From Nitrobacter sp051535235 (GTDB lineage: Bacteria > Pseudomonadota > Alphaproteobacteria > Rhizobiales > Xanthobacteraceae): a DNA stretch of 64,000 nt. The notes below the pieces were generated by a model, which did no database searches, was not told the DNA's origin, and saw nothing but the letters and a program-made list of their open reading frames with translations. The stretch is from positions 248,001 to 312,000 of the forward strand of contig NZ_JBPPLZ010000002.1 of the NCBI RefSeq assembly GCF_051535235.1. The letters are read 5' to 3'. Below are positions 25,299-33,457 of the stretch, piece after piece; the first letter of the stretch is position 1, and each line of letters begins with the position of its first letter. The translations under genes and the position numbers were made by a program.

Positions 25299-26117
25299 AT
25301 GTTCAAAAAACTATCCCTCGCGCTCCTCGCGGGCGTGTCGCTTGCTGGCCTTGGCGTTCAGCAAACCTTTGCGAGAGAACCGCAAGCCAGGTTTTTTACC
25401 GAGCCTGTCGTGGTTTATGCCGATCAGCCCACGTCGCAGCCGGCCGAGCAGCAGGTGGCCGGGCAGCAGGTGGCCTATGCCGAGCGGTCCAACATGGGCA
25501 GCAACATGGGCGGCGGGTTCATCGAGTTCCTGTTCGGCGACGGACAGCAGCAAGGATTGCGTTACCAGCAGCAGCCTTATGATACGCGCCCGCTCTATGC
25601 GCCGCAGCCGCAGGCGATGCAGCCGCAGCTCATGCCGGAGCAGGACGCAAGCGAGGCCGCGCATCCCGCGTTCGATCCGAAATTCGAGAAGCAGCTTGTC
25701 GATTATCACGGCAAGGAAGCCGCCGGCACCATCGTTATCGATACGTCGAGCAAGTTTCTCTATCTCGTGCAAGGCGACGGCAGGGCGCTACGCTACGGGG
25801 TCGGCGTCGGCAAGCCGGGCTTCCTCTGGGCCGGCGTCAAGACAATCACGGCCAAGAAGGAATGGCCGGACTGGACGCCGCCGGCAGAAATGCTCAAGCG
25901 TCGCCCCGATCTGCCGCGCCACATGGAGGGCGGGCCGCAGAATCCGCTCGGTGCCCGCGCCATGTATCTCGGCTCCTCGCTCTACCGCATCCACGGCTCC
26001 AACGAGCCCTGGACCATCGGCACCAACGTGTCGTCCGGCTGCATCCGGATGCGCAACGAGGACGTGATCGATCTTTACGGCCGCGTTCATGTCGGCGCCA
26101 GGGTGGTCGTGATCTGA
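25299..26117 (+). CDS. L,D-transpeptidase (YkuD domain)
   Basis: A 272-residue periplasmic enzyme that makes 3-3 cross-links in peptidoglycan or links proteins to it. The signal peptide is KKLSLALLAGVSLAGLGVQQTFA. A Gln/Pro-rich linker (~residues 45-115) precedes the YkuD domain (143-272), which opens GTIVIDTSSKFLYLVQGDG and closes on H232 in IHGSN and C248 in SSGCIRM, the catalytic His and Cys. ATG 25299 was chosen for the leader; a frame back to 25113 lacks one. Bradyrhizobiaceae usually have many paralogues. Confidence 0.92.
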   Translation: MFKKLSLALLAGVSLAGLGVQQTFAREPQARFFTEPVVVYADQPTSQPAEQQVAGQQVAYAERSNMGSNMGGGFIEFLFGDGQQQGLRYQQQPYDTRPLYAPQPQAMQPQLMPEQDASEAAHPAFDPKFEKQLVDYHGKEAAGTIVIDTSSKFLYLVQGDGRALRYGVGVGKPGFLWAGVKTITAKKEWPDWTPPAEMLKRRPDLPRHMEGGPQNPLGARAMYLGSSLYRIHGSNEPWTIGTNVSSGCIRMRNEDVIDLYGRVHVGARVVVI

Positions 26118-26188
26118 CGCTTGTTGAACGGAATCAGACTGCCGTCATTGCGAGGCGCTTCGCGCCGAAGTCTGAATGCCCTGAGACG

Positions 26189-26217
26189 GAAACGGCCGCC
26201 CGATCGGCGGCCGTTTT
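26189..26217 (+). terminator. Terminator between the L,D-transpeptidase and DUF2076 genes
   Basis: AACGGCCGCC (26191-26200) pairs perfectly with GGCGGCCGTT (26206-26215) over loop CGATC, ending in TTTT. The genes on both sides converge here; the T-run favours the plus strand, but the stem can serve both. Confidence 0.75.
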
Positions 26218-26239
26218 GTCGTCGCGAAATTCGGAGACC

Positions 26240-27046
26240 TCAGGCGTAATCGTCGCCGTCGCCGTCGTCGTCGTCGAAATCGTCGGAGTCCATGTCCATC
26301 TCGTCGTTATCGTCGTCGTCCTGGTCCTGATCCTGGTCCTGATCGGCATCCGCCTGGGCCTGATCGAACGGCCTGGATTGCGACGCGTCGCCGTGTTGTG
26401 ACCCGATGTCACCGACGCCGGCGTCGCGCGCCAGATTGCTTCCCGACTGGTCGCCGCCGCCCCATGGGCTGCGCGAGCCCAGCCCGCCTGCGTCTCCGAA
26501 ACTGCTGGCATGGGCGGGCCCACCCATCATGGAGCGGATGCTGTTCAGAAGCAGGCCGCCGCCCACCGCACCCGCAGCGGCCGCCGCCGCCGTTCCGAGA
26601 AACGAACCGCCGCCGCCCGGCTGCGGCGGGGGCGTGCCATAGGGCTGACCGGCAGGTCCCTGATTGTAGCGTCCGGGCGGTTCGGTCTGCTGCAGCACCT
26701 GTCCGGTGTTCCAGGCTGGCTGGCTCGACGGCGTGGGCGAAGGCTGTACGTTCGGAACCGAACCGCGCGATTTGCCGAAGACGGTATCGCGCATCTGATC
26801 CAGGAATCCGCCTGAAGCGGCCTGATCGGAGGCTCCGCCGCCCTCCAGTTGCTGGATGCGGTCGTTGGCGCGCTTGAGGGCTTCATCCTGAACCAGAACC
26901 GTCTGGACCAGCGTATATAACGCATTGGGCGCCCGCCGCAGGCCCTCGGCGATGGCAGCGGCGGCGGCCTGATCGCGCGGCGTGTCCTCGACGCTGGCGA
27001 GGCGGGTGAAGAGGTCGTCAACCAACTGGCGTTCTTGCGGCGTCAT
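26240..27046 (-). CDS. DUF2076 family protein
   Basis: A 268-residue protein whose first ~75 residues match DUF2076: MTPQERQLVDDLFTRLASVE, then ALYTLVQTVLVQDEALKRANDRIQQLE. A Pro/Gln/Gly-rich middle carries a Gly/Ala hydrophobic patch (GTAAAAAAGAVGGGLLLNSIRSMMGG) read here in part, and the last ~40 residues are almost all Asp, Gln, Asn and Glu. It is believed to be periplasmic or membrane-associated in relatives; I see no signal peptide. Function is unknown. Confidence 0.8.
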   Translation of the reverse strand: MTPQERQLVDDLFTRLASVEDTPRDQAAAAAIAEGLRRAPNALYTLVQTVLVQDEALKRANDRIQQLEGGGASDQAASGGFLDQMRDTVFGKSRGSVPNVQPSPTPSSQPAWNTGQVLQQTEPPGRYNQGPAGQPYGTPPPQPGGGGSFLGTAAAAAAGAVGGGLLLNSIRSMMGGPAHASSFGDAGGLGSRSPWGGGDQSGSNLARDAGVGDIGSQHGDASQSRPFDQAQADADQDQDQDQDDDDNDEMDMDSDDFDDDDGDGDDYA

Positions 27047-27162
27047 GGCGCTCTCCCGATAAGGTGGCCGATGGGATGTAGGCGCGCTTTTTGTCGCAAA
27101 CAGTGTCGCGGCCGATTAAATTTCAGTGTGCGGCAATTAAGGCAGGCCCCGCGCTTCGCTGG

Positions 27163-28008
27163 TCAACCCAGCGCCACCCGATTCGCCGTCAGCATGTCGC
27201 GGAAGCCGTCGCCGGAGAGGAACGCATATTCCCGCTCCCGCTGGCCGGTAACGGGATCGAGCGCGATCAGCGTGTCGTCGACAAAGCCGGGATGGCACAT
27301 GATCAGGCCGCCGTCCGGCGAGCCGTCGAGAAAGTCCTGCATCAGCGCGCCGAAGTCGGGCTTTGTGAAATCATAGACGCCGGCGAATGCCGGATTGTAG
27401 CGGATGCCGGCGCGCGCGGCCTGGCGGCGAAAGCCGGCGCTCAAGAGGTCCAAAAGCAGCGCCTTCGGCGTGCCGAGCCGCCCGGCCGGCGGGCGGCGGC
27501 GGCGGCCGCACTGGCGCACCCACGCGGCCGGCGCGGCGCTCTTGACCGCCGACAGGAAGGCGCCGCGCACCTGCGGGAAAATCTGCACGTGCTGATGGCC
27601 GTCGACGTAATCGGGGGCGCGGCCGAACCGCTCGGCAAACGCTGCGATCTGCGCCCTGACCTCGTCGAAAATCATCTCGGGCTCGAGCCGGCGCGACAGG
27701 CTCGCGCGCAGCATCTTCGAAAGCGGCGGAAACAGTCCGCCCTGAAGCGGCCGGTAATGCAGGGTGAGCGGATGAAACGGCGCGGTGAGGGTGGTGTGCA
27801 GGCCGACGACGCAATGCGGGTTGCGGTCGACTGCCGTCTCCAGCGCCTGGACGTCTTCGCGTCCGGCGGCGGGGCCGACCACCATCACCGATGTCGCGTT
27901 GATGCGCTCCCGCTCGATCAGATCGCGGATCGCCTGATTGACTCCGGGGCTGATGCCGTAATCGTCAGCGCACAACATAATCCGGCGCTGCGGTTGGTTG
28001 CCGCTCAT
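27163..28008 (-). CDS. ChbG/HpnK family deacetylase
   Basis: A 281-residue member of the YdjC/ChbG/HpnK carbohydrate deacetylase family. Metal and catalytic residues are visible in LCADDYGISPGVNQAI (the DD pair), VDGHQHVQIFP (HxxH) and CHPGFVDD. Its start overlaps the stop of the GT2 glycosyltransferase by 4 nt, so the two are coupled and may act on the same glycolipid. The HpnK name comes from hopanoid loci, but no hopanoid gene is present here. Confidence 0.85.
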   Translation of the reverse strand: MSGNQPQRRIMLCADDYGISPGVNQAIRDLIERERINATSVMVVGPAAGREDVQALETAVDRNPHCVVGLHTTLTAPFHPLTLHYRPLQGGLFPPLSKMLRASLSRRLEPEMIFDEVRAQIAAFAERFGRAPDYVDGHQHVQIFPQVRGAFLSAVKSAAPAAWVRQCGRRRRPPAGRLGTPKALLLDLLSAGFRRQAARAGIRYNPAFAGVYDFTKPDFGALMQDFLDGSPDGGLIMCHPGFVDDTLIALDPVTGQREREYAFLSGDGFRDMLTANRVALG

Positions 28009-29051
28009 TCGGCGGCGGTCCGGTGCGGGTCACCGGCGGACGTTTCGCTGTCGGCCTGCTTCACGCTGTGCTCGGCGACGAAGTAAATCGGCCGCGCTTT
28101 CAGTTCGGAGAGGATCTTGCCGATGTATTCGCCCATGATGCCGATCATGAGGAGTTGCACGCCGCCGAGGGTCATCAGGCCGACCACCAGCGACGGATAG
28201 CCGGGGACCGTTTCGCCATCGACCCAGGTTTCCCACAGGATCGAGAGGCCGAACAGGAAGGCGGCAAGCGCCAGCAGCAGGCCGAGCAGGCTGGCCAGCC
28301 GCAGCGGCGCCACCGAAAACGACGTCAGCCCCTCGATCGACAGGCCGAGAAGCCGCGCCGCATTGAACGTGGACATGCCGTGGGCGCGGACGTCGGGCTC
28401 GTAGTCGATGCGGAACTGGCGAAAGCCGATCCAGCTCGCAAGCCCCTTGAAGAAACGGTTGCGCTCGGGCATCTGGCGCAGCGCGGCGGCGGCGCGGGGC
28501 GACAGCAGGCGGAAGTCGCCGGCGTCCTCGGGAATTCGCTGGCGCGCGCCCCAGTTGATGATCGCGTAGAAGCTGTGCACGCCGATCCGCCGCAGCAGCG
28601 ACTCATTCGTCCGATGCGCCTTCGCCGTGTAGATGACATCGTAGCCGCCGTTGATCCATTGATCCACCAGCCGCTCCACGAGGTCGGGGGAATGCTGGCC
28701 GTCGCCGTCCATGAACAGCAGCGCGCCGCGCCGTGCGTGATCGAGGCCCGCCATCAAGGCGGCTTCCTTGCCGAAGTTGCGCGACAGCGACAACACCTGC
28801 ACGTCCAGCGCGTCGGCGGGGAGCGCGCGGGCGAGGCTCAGCGTGTCGTCGGTCGAGCCGTCGTCGATATAGACCACCTCGCAGGCGAGGCCGAAGCGCT
28901 GCCGCAAGTTCGCTGCCAGCGCGCCGAGACGGTCATGAAGCTGCTGGAGCCCGGCGGCCTCGTTGTAAATGGGAATCACGATCGACAGACCCTGCGCGAC
29001 CGCTGCGGCCGCATCTGCAGGCAGACCGGGAAGGCTCGGCGTTGACGTCAT
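28005..29051 (-). CDS. Glycosyltransferase family 2, membrane-anchored (GtrB/DPM1-like)
   Basis: A 348-residue polyprenyl-phosphate sugar transferase type. The GT2 domain starts LSIVIPIYNEAAGLQQ and has VVYIDDGSTDDT, LFMDGDGQHSPDLV and RNRFFKGLASWIGF. Two C-terminal transmembrane helices (LASLLGLLLALAAFLFGLSI and VVGLMTLGGVQLLMIGIM) anchor it, followed by GEYIGKILSELKARP. It is translationally coupled to the ChbG/HpnK-like deacetylase, suggesting a sugar is transferred to a lipid carrier and then deacetylated. ATG 29051 was chosen; the open frame upstream overlaps hisG. Confidence 0.88.
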   Translation of the reverse strand: MTSTPSLPGLPADAAAAVAQGLSIVIPIYNEAAGLQQLHDRLGALAANLRQRFGLACEVVYIDDGSTDDTLSLARALPADALDVQVLSLSRNFGKEAALMAGLDHARRGALLFMDGDGQHSPDLVERLVDQWINGGYDVIYTAKAHRTNESLLRRIGVHSFYAIINWGARQRIPEDAGDFRLLSPRAAAALRQMPERNRFFKGLASWIGFRQFRIDYEPDVRAHGMSTFNAARLLGLSIEGLTSFSVAPLRLASLLGLLLALAAFLFGLSILWETWVDGETVPGYPSLVVGLMTLGGVQLLMIGIMGEYIGKILSELKARPIYFVAEHSVKQADSETSAGDPHRTAAE

Positions 29052-29125
29052 CGGTCGGGTCCGGCTGATCAATCTTCCTATGGTAGTGAGTGCGGTCGCG
29101 CGCTTCAACGGGCGGCCGCACGGTT

Positions 29126-30103
29126 CTACTTCCGCAGGAACGCTTCCAGTTTTGCGAATAGCGGGTTCTCGCGATCGAAGACATAGTCCAGCGATGCAAT
29201 CGACACCGTTTCGGCGCCGTGCTGACGCAGAAAGCTGCCGAGCGCATAAAGCCGGTCGGGCGGGCAGTGCAGCGTGATCATGCCGGAAGAGGTCGGTCCG
29301 CCGAACGGCGAGACTGCGCCGAAGCGATGCTGCGCCTCGGTGAGCAGCGCCGCATCGCAGCCTGTGAAGCGGGTCCGCACCTCGCGATACTGGCTGGCGC
29401 GGGCGCGTGCCGCGATGTGGTCGAGAATGATCCGCGCCGTTTCGCGCGCGCCGTTCGACCAGTCGGCGTCGCGCGAGGCGACCAGGTTGGCCTGGCTGCG
29501 CAGGATGACGCCGTCGTCCAGCACCTTCAGGCCGTTGGCGGCGAGCGTCGCCCCGGTCGTCGTGATATCGACGATCATCTCGGCGGTGCCGACGGCGGGG
29601 GCGCCTTCCGTGGCGCCTGCGCTCTCGACGATGCGGTAATCGACCACGCCGTGCGAGGCGAAGAACGCGCGGGTGAGGTTGATGTATTTGGTCGCGACCC
29701 GCATCCGCCGGTTGTGCTGCGCGCGAAATCCGGTCGTCACGTCGTCGAGGTCGGCCATGGTGCGCACGTCGATCCACGACTGCGGCACCGCGACCACGAC
29801 GTCGGCGCTGCCGAAGCCGAGACCGTTGATCAGCGCCACGCGCCTGTCGGCATCGGTGATGCTTTCGCGGATCAGGTCTTCGCCGGTGACGCCGAGATGC
29901 ACCGAGCCACGCGCGAGTTGCGCGGCGATCTCGCTCGCGGAGAGATAGGCGATCTCGACGGTGTCGAGCTGGACGATGGTGCCGCGATAGTCGCGCACGC
30001 CGCCGGGTTTGGCGAGCGTCAGCCCGGCGCGGGCAAAGAAGGCTTCGGCGTTTTCCTGCAGGCGGCCCTTCGACGGCACGGCCAGAACGAGGGGTGCGGT
30101 CAT
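29126..30103 (-). CDS. hisG: ATP phosphoribosyltransferase, long form
   Basis: First step of histidine synthesis (ATP + PRPP). It has LVLAVPSKGRLQENAE, VHLGVTGEDLI, the PRPP loop AEMIVDITTTGATLAANGL and a C-terminal HisG_C-like stretch (SGMITLHCPPDRLYALGSFL). At 325 aa it is long-form-sized, yet hisZ, the partner of short-form HisG, sits directly upstream with overlapping start and stop (TCATGA). ATG 30103 begins MTAPLVLAVPSKGR; upstream in-frame residues overlap hisZ. The coexistence of a C-terminal domain and HisZ is unusual. Confidence 0.94.
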   Translation of the reverse strand: MTAPLVLAVPSKGRLQENAEAFFARAGLTLAKPGGVRDYRGTIVQLDTVEIAYLSASEIAAQLARGSVHLGVTGEDLIRESITDADRRVALINGLGFGSADVVVAVPQSWIDVRTMADLDDVTTGFRAQHNRRMRVATKYINLTRAFFASHGVVDYRIVESAGATEGAPAVGTAEMIVDITTTGATLAANGLKVLDDGVILRSQANLVASRDADWSNGARETARIILDHIAARARASQYREVRTRFTGCDAALLTEAQHRFGAVSPFGGPTSSGMITLHCPPDRLYALGSFLRQHGAETVSIASLDYVFDRENPLFAKLEAFLRK

Positions 30104-31287
30104 GACGCGCTCCCGCCGGTTCGCCTCGTCGAGGTCTCGCCCGCGCACTTCGTTACCGCCTCGATCCAGATCGAGAAGCCGACCGCGGGGATCGGCGCGG
30201 ATGCGCCCAGTTGCGTCATCAGCCCGTCGTAGCGGCCGCCGGCAATCAGCGGCTCGTCGCCGCCGCCCTTGCGCTGCAGTTCAAATTCGAAGCCCGTATA
30301 GTAGTCGACGCCGCGGCCGAACGAGGTGGCGAAGCTGATCCTGCGGGGCTCGACGCCGCGCGCGGCCACGAAGCCGGTGCGGCTTTCGACCTGATCGATC
30401 GCAGCGTGGATATCGAGCTTGGCGTCGGAGGCGAGCGCGCGCAACTGTCCGAGCGCATCGTCGGGATCGCCAGATATCGCGAGAAAACGCTTGATGATGG
30501 TCAGCGCGTCGCGCGGCAGCGCGCCGCTCTTCAGCGTGGATTGTTCGAGGAAGCGGTCGGCGATCTCGTCGAGGCTGCGGCCGCCGACAATGGTCGCGCC
30601 CGCGATCGACATCATGTCAGTCACCAGCGCCAGCGCCGCCTTGCGATCGGACCCCGCCAGCGCGGCAAGCACGCCTTCGTATTCGTTGTGGCCGGGACCG
30701 GTCGCAAGCGTCAGCCGCTCGATATCCTGCGCAAGGTTGATCCTGCGATTGAAGTCCTTCATCAGCCGCCGCCGCCAGACCGGATAAAGATCGAGCGCAT
30801 CGATCAGCGCGGTGAACAGCGCGACGTCGCCGGTGCGGATCTCCACATCGGTGATCCCGAAAGCCGCGGCCGCTTCCAGGCCGAGCGCGAGCATTTCGGC
30901 GTCGGCGGCGGCGCGATCCTGCCGGCCGAATGATTCGATTCCGGCTTGCAGGAACTCGCTCGGCCGCCCCGCGCGATAGCGGAACACGGGCCCGAGATAG
31001 CAGAACCCGGCCGGCTGGCCGGCCCTTTCGGAGGCGAGGTAGTCCCGCGCCACCGGGATGGTCAGGTCGGGGCGCAGGCAGAGGTCCTCGCCGCCCGCGT
31101 CCGAGGTCAGATAGAGGCTTTTGCGGATGTCCTCGCCCGACAGGTCCAGAAACGGCTCGGCCGGTTGCAGGATCGCTGGCTCCGCCTTGACGTAGCCGGC
31201 CTGGGCGAACGACGACAGCAGCCCGTCCGCCCAGGGGGGCGATCGGGTTGCAGGAGTTTCCGCGTTGCCGCTCATATCGAAGGCCAT
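30100..31287 (-). CDS. hisZ: ATP phosphoribosyltransferase regulatory subunit HisZ
   Basis: A 395-residue HisRS-like paralogue that lacks tRNA charging and activates HisG. Class II motifs are present as LCLRPDLTIPVARDYL and FCYLGPVFRYR, with the histidine-site region GRGVDYYTGFEFEL and GGRYDGL. It ends in SIWIEAVTK and lacks the anticodon-binding domain of true HisS. ATG 31287 gives MAFDMSGNAETP; ATG 31275 is also possible. It is the first gene of a minus-strand hisZ-hisG run. A repeat cluster lies directly upstream. Confidence 0.92.
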   Translation of the reverse strand: MAFDMSGNAETPATRSPPWADGLLSSFAQAGYVKAEPAILQPAEPFLDLSGEDIRKSLYLTSDAGGEDLCLRPDLTIPVARDYLASERAGQPAGFCYLGPVFRYRAGRPSEFLQAGIESFGRQDRAAADAEMLALGLEAAAAFGITDVEIRTGDVALFTALIDALDLYPVWRRRLMKDFNRRINLAQDIERLTLATGPGHNEYEGVLAALAGSDRKAALALVTDMMSIAGATIVGGRSLDEIADRFLEQSTLKSGALPRDALTIIKRFLAISGDPDDALGQLRALASDAKLDIHAAIDQVESRTGFVAARGVEPRRISFATSFGRGVDYYTGFEFELQRKGGGDEPLIAGGRYDGLMTQLGASAPIPAVGFSIWIEAVTKCAGETSTRRTGGSAS

Positions 31288-31318
31288 GGATTCCAAGGTG
31301 TTTTCCGGGCAAGCCCTT

Positions 31319-31422
31319 ATAGCGTTTTCGAGCGAAGAGGATACCGGTTCGCGTCAAGAAAACGCGTCAAATCAAAATCATAGAGCTCGCTTCTGATTCC
31401 GTCAGAAGCGGAAAGGCTCTAG
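31319..31422 (+). repeat. Family B repeat (copy 3)
   Basis: AGCGTTTTCGAGCGAAGAGG, then ATACCGGTTCGCGTCAAG, core AACGCGTCAAATCAAAATCA, hairpin GCTTCTGATTCCGTCAGAAGC, end GGCTCTAG. It is the best preserved copy here. Its terminal CTAG (31419-31422) is also the first CTAG of the family C element that follows. Confidence 0.9.
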
Positions 31423-31497
31423 TGGAGTGAATTTGACGTTCGCTACCCACTTTGCAGCAAACCCGTCAGGCGAACGTCAAATTCAAAACTCCACTAG
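31419..31497. repeat. Family C palindrome (copy 1), CTAG to CTAG
   Basis: CTAGTGGAG at the left is inverted as CTCCACTAG at the right; inner arms are TTTGACGTTCGC and GCGAACGTCAAA. The right arm carries about three extra A bases. Length is 79 bp, with a central ~27-nt loop. Confidence 0.9.
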
Positions 31498-31510
31498 AAA
31501 CCTAGTGGAG

Positions 31511-31587
31511 CTAGTGGTCCTTTGATTCTAACATTTGCAAGAACTCCCTGCCGCAACGGGATGCAAATGTTAGAATCGGACCACTAG
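31511..31587. repeat. Family C palindrome (copy 2), nested after a truncated copy
   Basis: CTAGTGGTCC ... GGACCACTAG with inner arms GATTCTAACATTTGCA and TGCAAATGTTAGAATC (perfect, 16 bp). Length 77 bp. Directly before it, at 31502-31510, stands CTAGTGGAG, the left end of a copy-1-like element that is cut off where this one begins. Confidence 0.9.
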
Positions 31588-31628
31588 CATGGCCGTATGA
31601 CCGTTTCGACCATGATTCGGGAAGTGGC

Positions 31629-32396
31629 TTAACGAGTTGCGTGTTTTTCGGACTGCGTCCAGTCGCCCAGTACGGTCTGGACCAGGGCAAGAACCGCGAC
31701 CGCGGCGGTATCGGCGCGCAGGATCCGCGGGCCGAGCGATAGCCGCAGCGTAAGGGGCTGGCCGAGCAGATTTGTCCGCTCGTCCTCGGCGAAACCGCCT
31801 TCGGGCCCGACCAGCACATCGACGCCCCGTGCGGCGCTGCCCATCGGCGCAAGCGCCGCCGCCGGATTGGCGACCGGCGCGGCCTCGTCGCAGAAGACCA
31901 GCAGGCGTTCCGGCGCGCGCCCGCCGAGCCAACGCTCGAGGGTGACCGGTTCCTCGACCCTGGCCAGGCTGAGGATGCCGCATTGCTCGGCGGCCTCGAT
32001 GACATTGGCACGCATCCGCTCGCCATTGACCCGGGTCACCTGGGTGAAGCGGGTCAGGACCGGCTGCAGCGTACAAACCCCCATTTCGACGGCCTTCTGG
32101 ACCATGTAATCGAGCCGGGCGTGTTTCAGTGGCGCGAAGACGTAGCGCAGGTCGGGCAGGCGGTCCTGAGCCCTGGTCTCGGCGACGATATCCAGGTGTT
32201 CCGGACGCTTGCGACCGGCGATCGCCGCCAGCCACTCGCCATCGCGGCCGTTGAAGACCAGCACCTTCGCGCCCGATCCGAGGCGCAGCACATTGCCGAG
32301 ATAATTGGCCTGGTCGCGGTCGAGCGGAACCCTGCCGCCTGCGGCGAGCGGTGCGTCGACGTAGAGCCGGGGACTGCGAAAGTCCGTGTCGGGCAT
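31629..32396 (-). CDS. rsmE: 16S rRNA (uracil-1498-N3)-methyltransferase
   Basis: A 255-residue SPOUT-class methyltransferase acting on the 30S subunit. It has the N-terminal PUA-like part (SPRLYVDAPLAAGGRVPLDR, VLRLGSGAKVLVFNGRDGEW), LRYVFAPLKHARLDYMVQKAVEMGV, FTQVTRVNGERMRANVIEAAEQCG, and the knot with VLVGPEGGFAEDE and LRLSLGPRILRADTAA. Length fits the family (243 aa in E. coli). It is alone on the minus strand between a gene-free leader and the repeat cluster. Confidence 0.95.
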   Translation of the reverse strand: MPDTDFRSPRLYVDAPLAAGGRVPLDRDQANYLGNVLRLGSGAKVLVFNGRDGEWLAAIAGRKRPEHLDIVAETRAQDRLPDLRYVFAPLKHARLDYMVQKAVEMGVCTLQPVLTRFTQVTRVNGERMRANVIEAAEQCGILSLARVEEPVTLERWLGGRAPERLLVFCDEAAPVANPAAALAPMGSAARGVDVLVGPEGGFAEDERTNLLGQPLTLRLSLGPRILRADTAAVAVLALVQTVLGDWTQSEKHATR

Positions 32397-32727
32397 GACT
32401 AAACGGGCATGACTAACAGTGAAATCCTGCGGGAACTGCCTTCTACGGCGGTTTCTTCATGCGAACCGGGTACCTCGTCGCTCGAAAACCCTATAGACCA
32501 ACACAATCGGGCTCTCAAACTGTGAGGGCGGAAATCAGTCCGGGTGTTCCGATTTTCGATCGGCGCGGCCATGTTTGGATTGGCGCGGCCATGCGTCGCG
32601 CTGTTGCCCGATTCGTCGGGTTGTTAGGAATCGTCTGCAATCGTAAAAGTGTGGGAATCATGGAAGGTGGTTCGTTGCATTCGTCGCGAAAGACGTCGCG
32701 GATAGTTGACCCTGCCGGAGAACTGCT
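32397..32727. other. 331-nt region upstream of the secreted protein gene
   Basis: Holds a truncated family B relic at about 32448-32495 (TTCTTCATGCGAACCGG, GTCGCTCGAAAACCCTAT). It also has a 16-bp direct repeat, GATCGGCGCGGCCATG at 32556-32571 and GATTGGCGCGGCCATG at 32576-32591, 20 nt apart (one mismatch), which could be a regulator-binding pair. No gene seen. Confidence 0.5.
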
Positions 32728-33447
32728 GTGATCGCCCCACGCCTGATCGTTCCATTGACACTTGCGGTGCTTGCCATCGGCGTCACCGACGCGCCGGGCC
32801 AGACCGCGTTTCCGGCACCATTGCCCAACAGTGCGACCGGAACAGTCAATGACCCGGCGTTCCCGCCCGTCAATGGTGCGCCTGCGCAACGGCTCTCCGC
32901 GCCGGCCCAGGATTCCGCGTTTCCCCCGGTCAATGGCGCCACGTCGGCGACGGTCGGCGCGCCTTCTGCGTTTCCCTCCGCTGGCGCTGCTCCGGTGGGT
33001 GGATTCGGGGCTCCGCGCCAGCAGGCGGGTCCGCCCGGTGCCGCCGACTGCATGAAGGAATTCATGCCGCTGCGCGAAGCGGCCGAGAAACGCGGCAAGC
33101 TGATCCAGGCTGCCGGCGCCCGTCATGCGCCGCCCGATGAAGCCTGCAAGCTGATCGGGCAATATGCGCAGGCGGAAGTCAAAATGCTCAAATTCGTCGA
33201 CAAGAATTCCCAGAAGTGCGGAATTCCCGACAACGTCGGAGCGCAGATGCGCGCCAACCACAAGGCCACGGAAACCATGCATCAGAAGGTTTGCGATGTG
33301 GCCAAGCAGGCGAAAATGCGTGGTCCCTCCGGGCCGAGCCTGAGCGAGGTTCTGGGTTCGGCCTCGGGCGGATTGCCGGAAGCCACCACGCCGAAGAAGG
33401 GCGGCAGCACGTTCGACACCTTGAACGGCAACGTTCTCACCCGATGA
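32728..33447 (+). CDS. Secreted protein of unknown function
   Basis: A 239-residue protein from GTG 32728, with GGAG upstream. A signal peptide (RLIVPLTLAVLAIGVTDAPG) precedes a low-complexity part with repeated units DPAFPPVNGA, DSAFPPVNGA and SAFPSAGAA. The globular half (residues ~105-200) is helical and has four cysteines (DCMKEFMPL, ACKLIGQY, KCGIPDNV, VCDVAKQ), a spacing that suggests two disulphides. I do not recognise the family. It is 10 nt upstream of ubiA and may be co-transcribed with it. Confidence 0.7.
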   Translation: MIAPRLIVPLTLAVLAIGVTDAPGQTAFPAPLPNSATGTVNDPAFPPVNGAPAQRLSAPAQDSAFPPVNGATSATVGAPSAFPSAGAAPVGGFGAPRQQAGPPGAADCMKEFMPLREAAEKRGKLIQAAGARHAPPDEACKLIGQYAQAEVKMLKFVDKNSQKCGIPDNVGAQMRANHKATETMHQKVCDVAKQAKMRGPSGPSLSEVLGSASGGLPEATTPKKGGSTFDTLNGNVLTR

Positions 33448-33457
33448 CGAGCCTCTG

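Noticed and set aside
27163..28008. Gene considered as part of a hopanoid (hpn) cluster
   Set aside because: Only the HpnK-like family name suggests it; neighbours are a GT2 enzyme and histidine genes, not hopanoid genes.
31319..31587. Cluster considered as a CRISPR array
   Set aside because: The units are different palindromes meeting at CTAG, with no constant direct repeat, no regular spacers and no cas genes.
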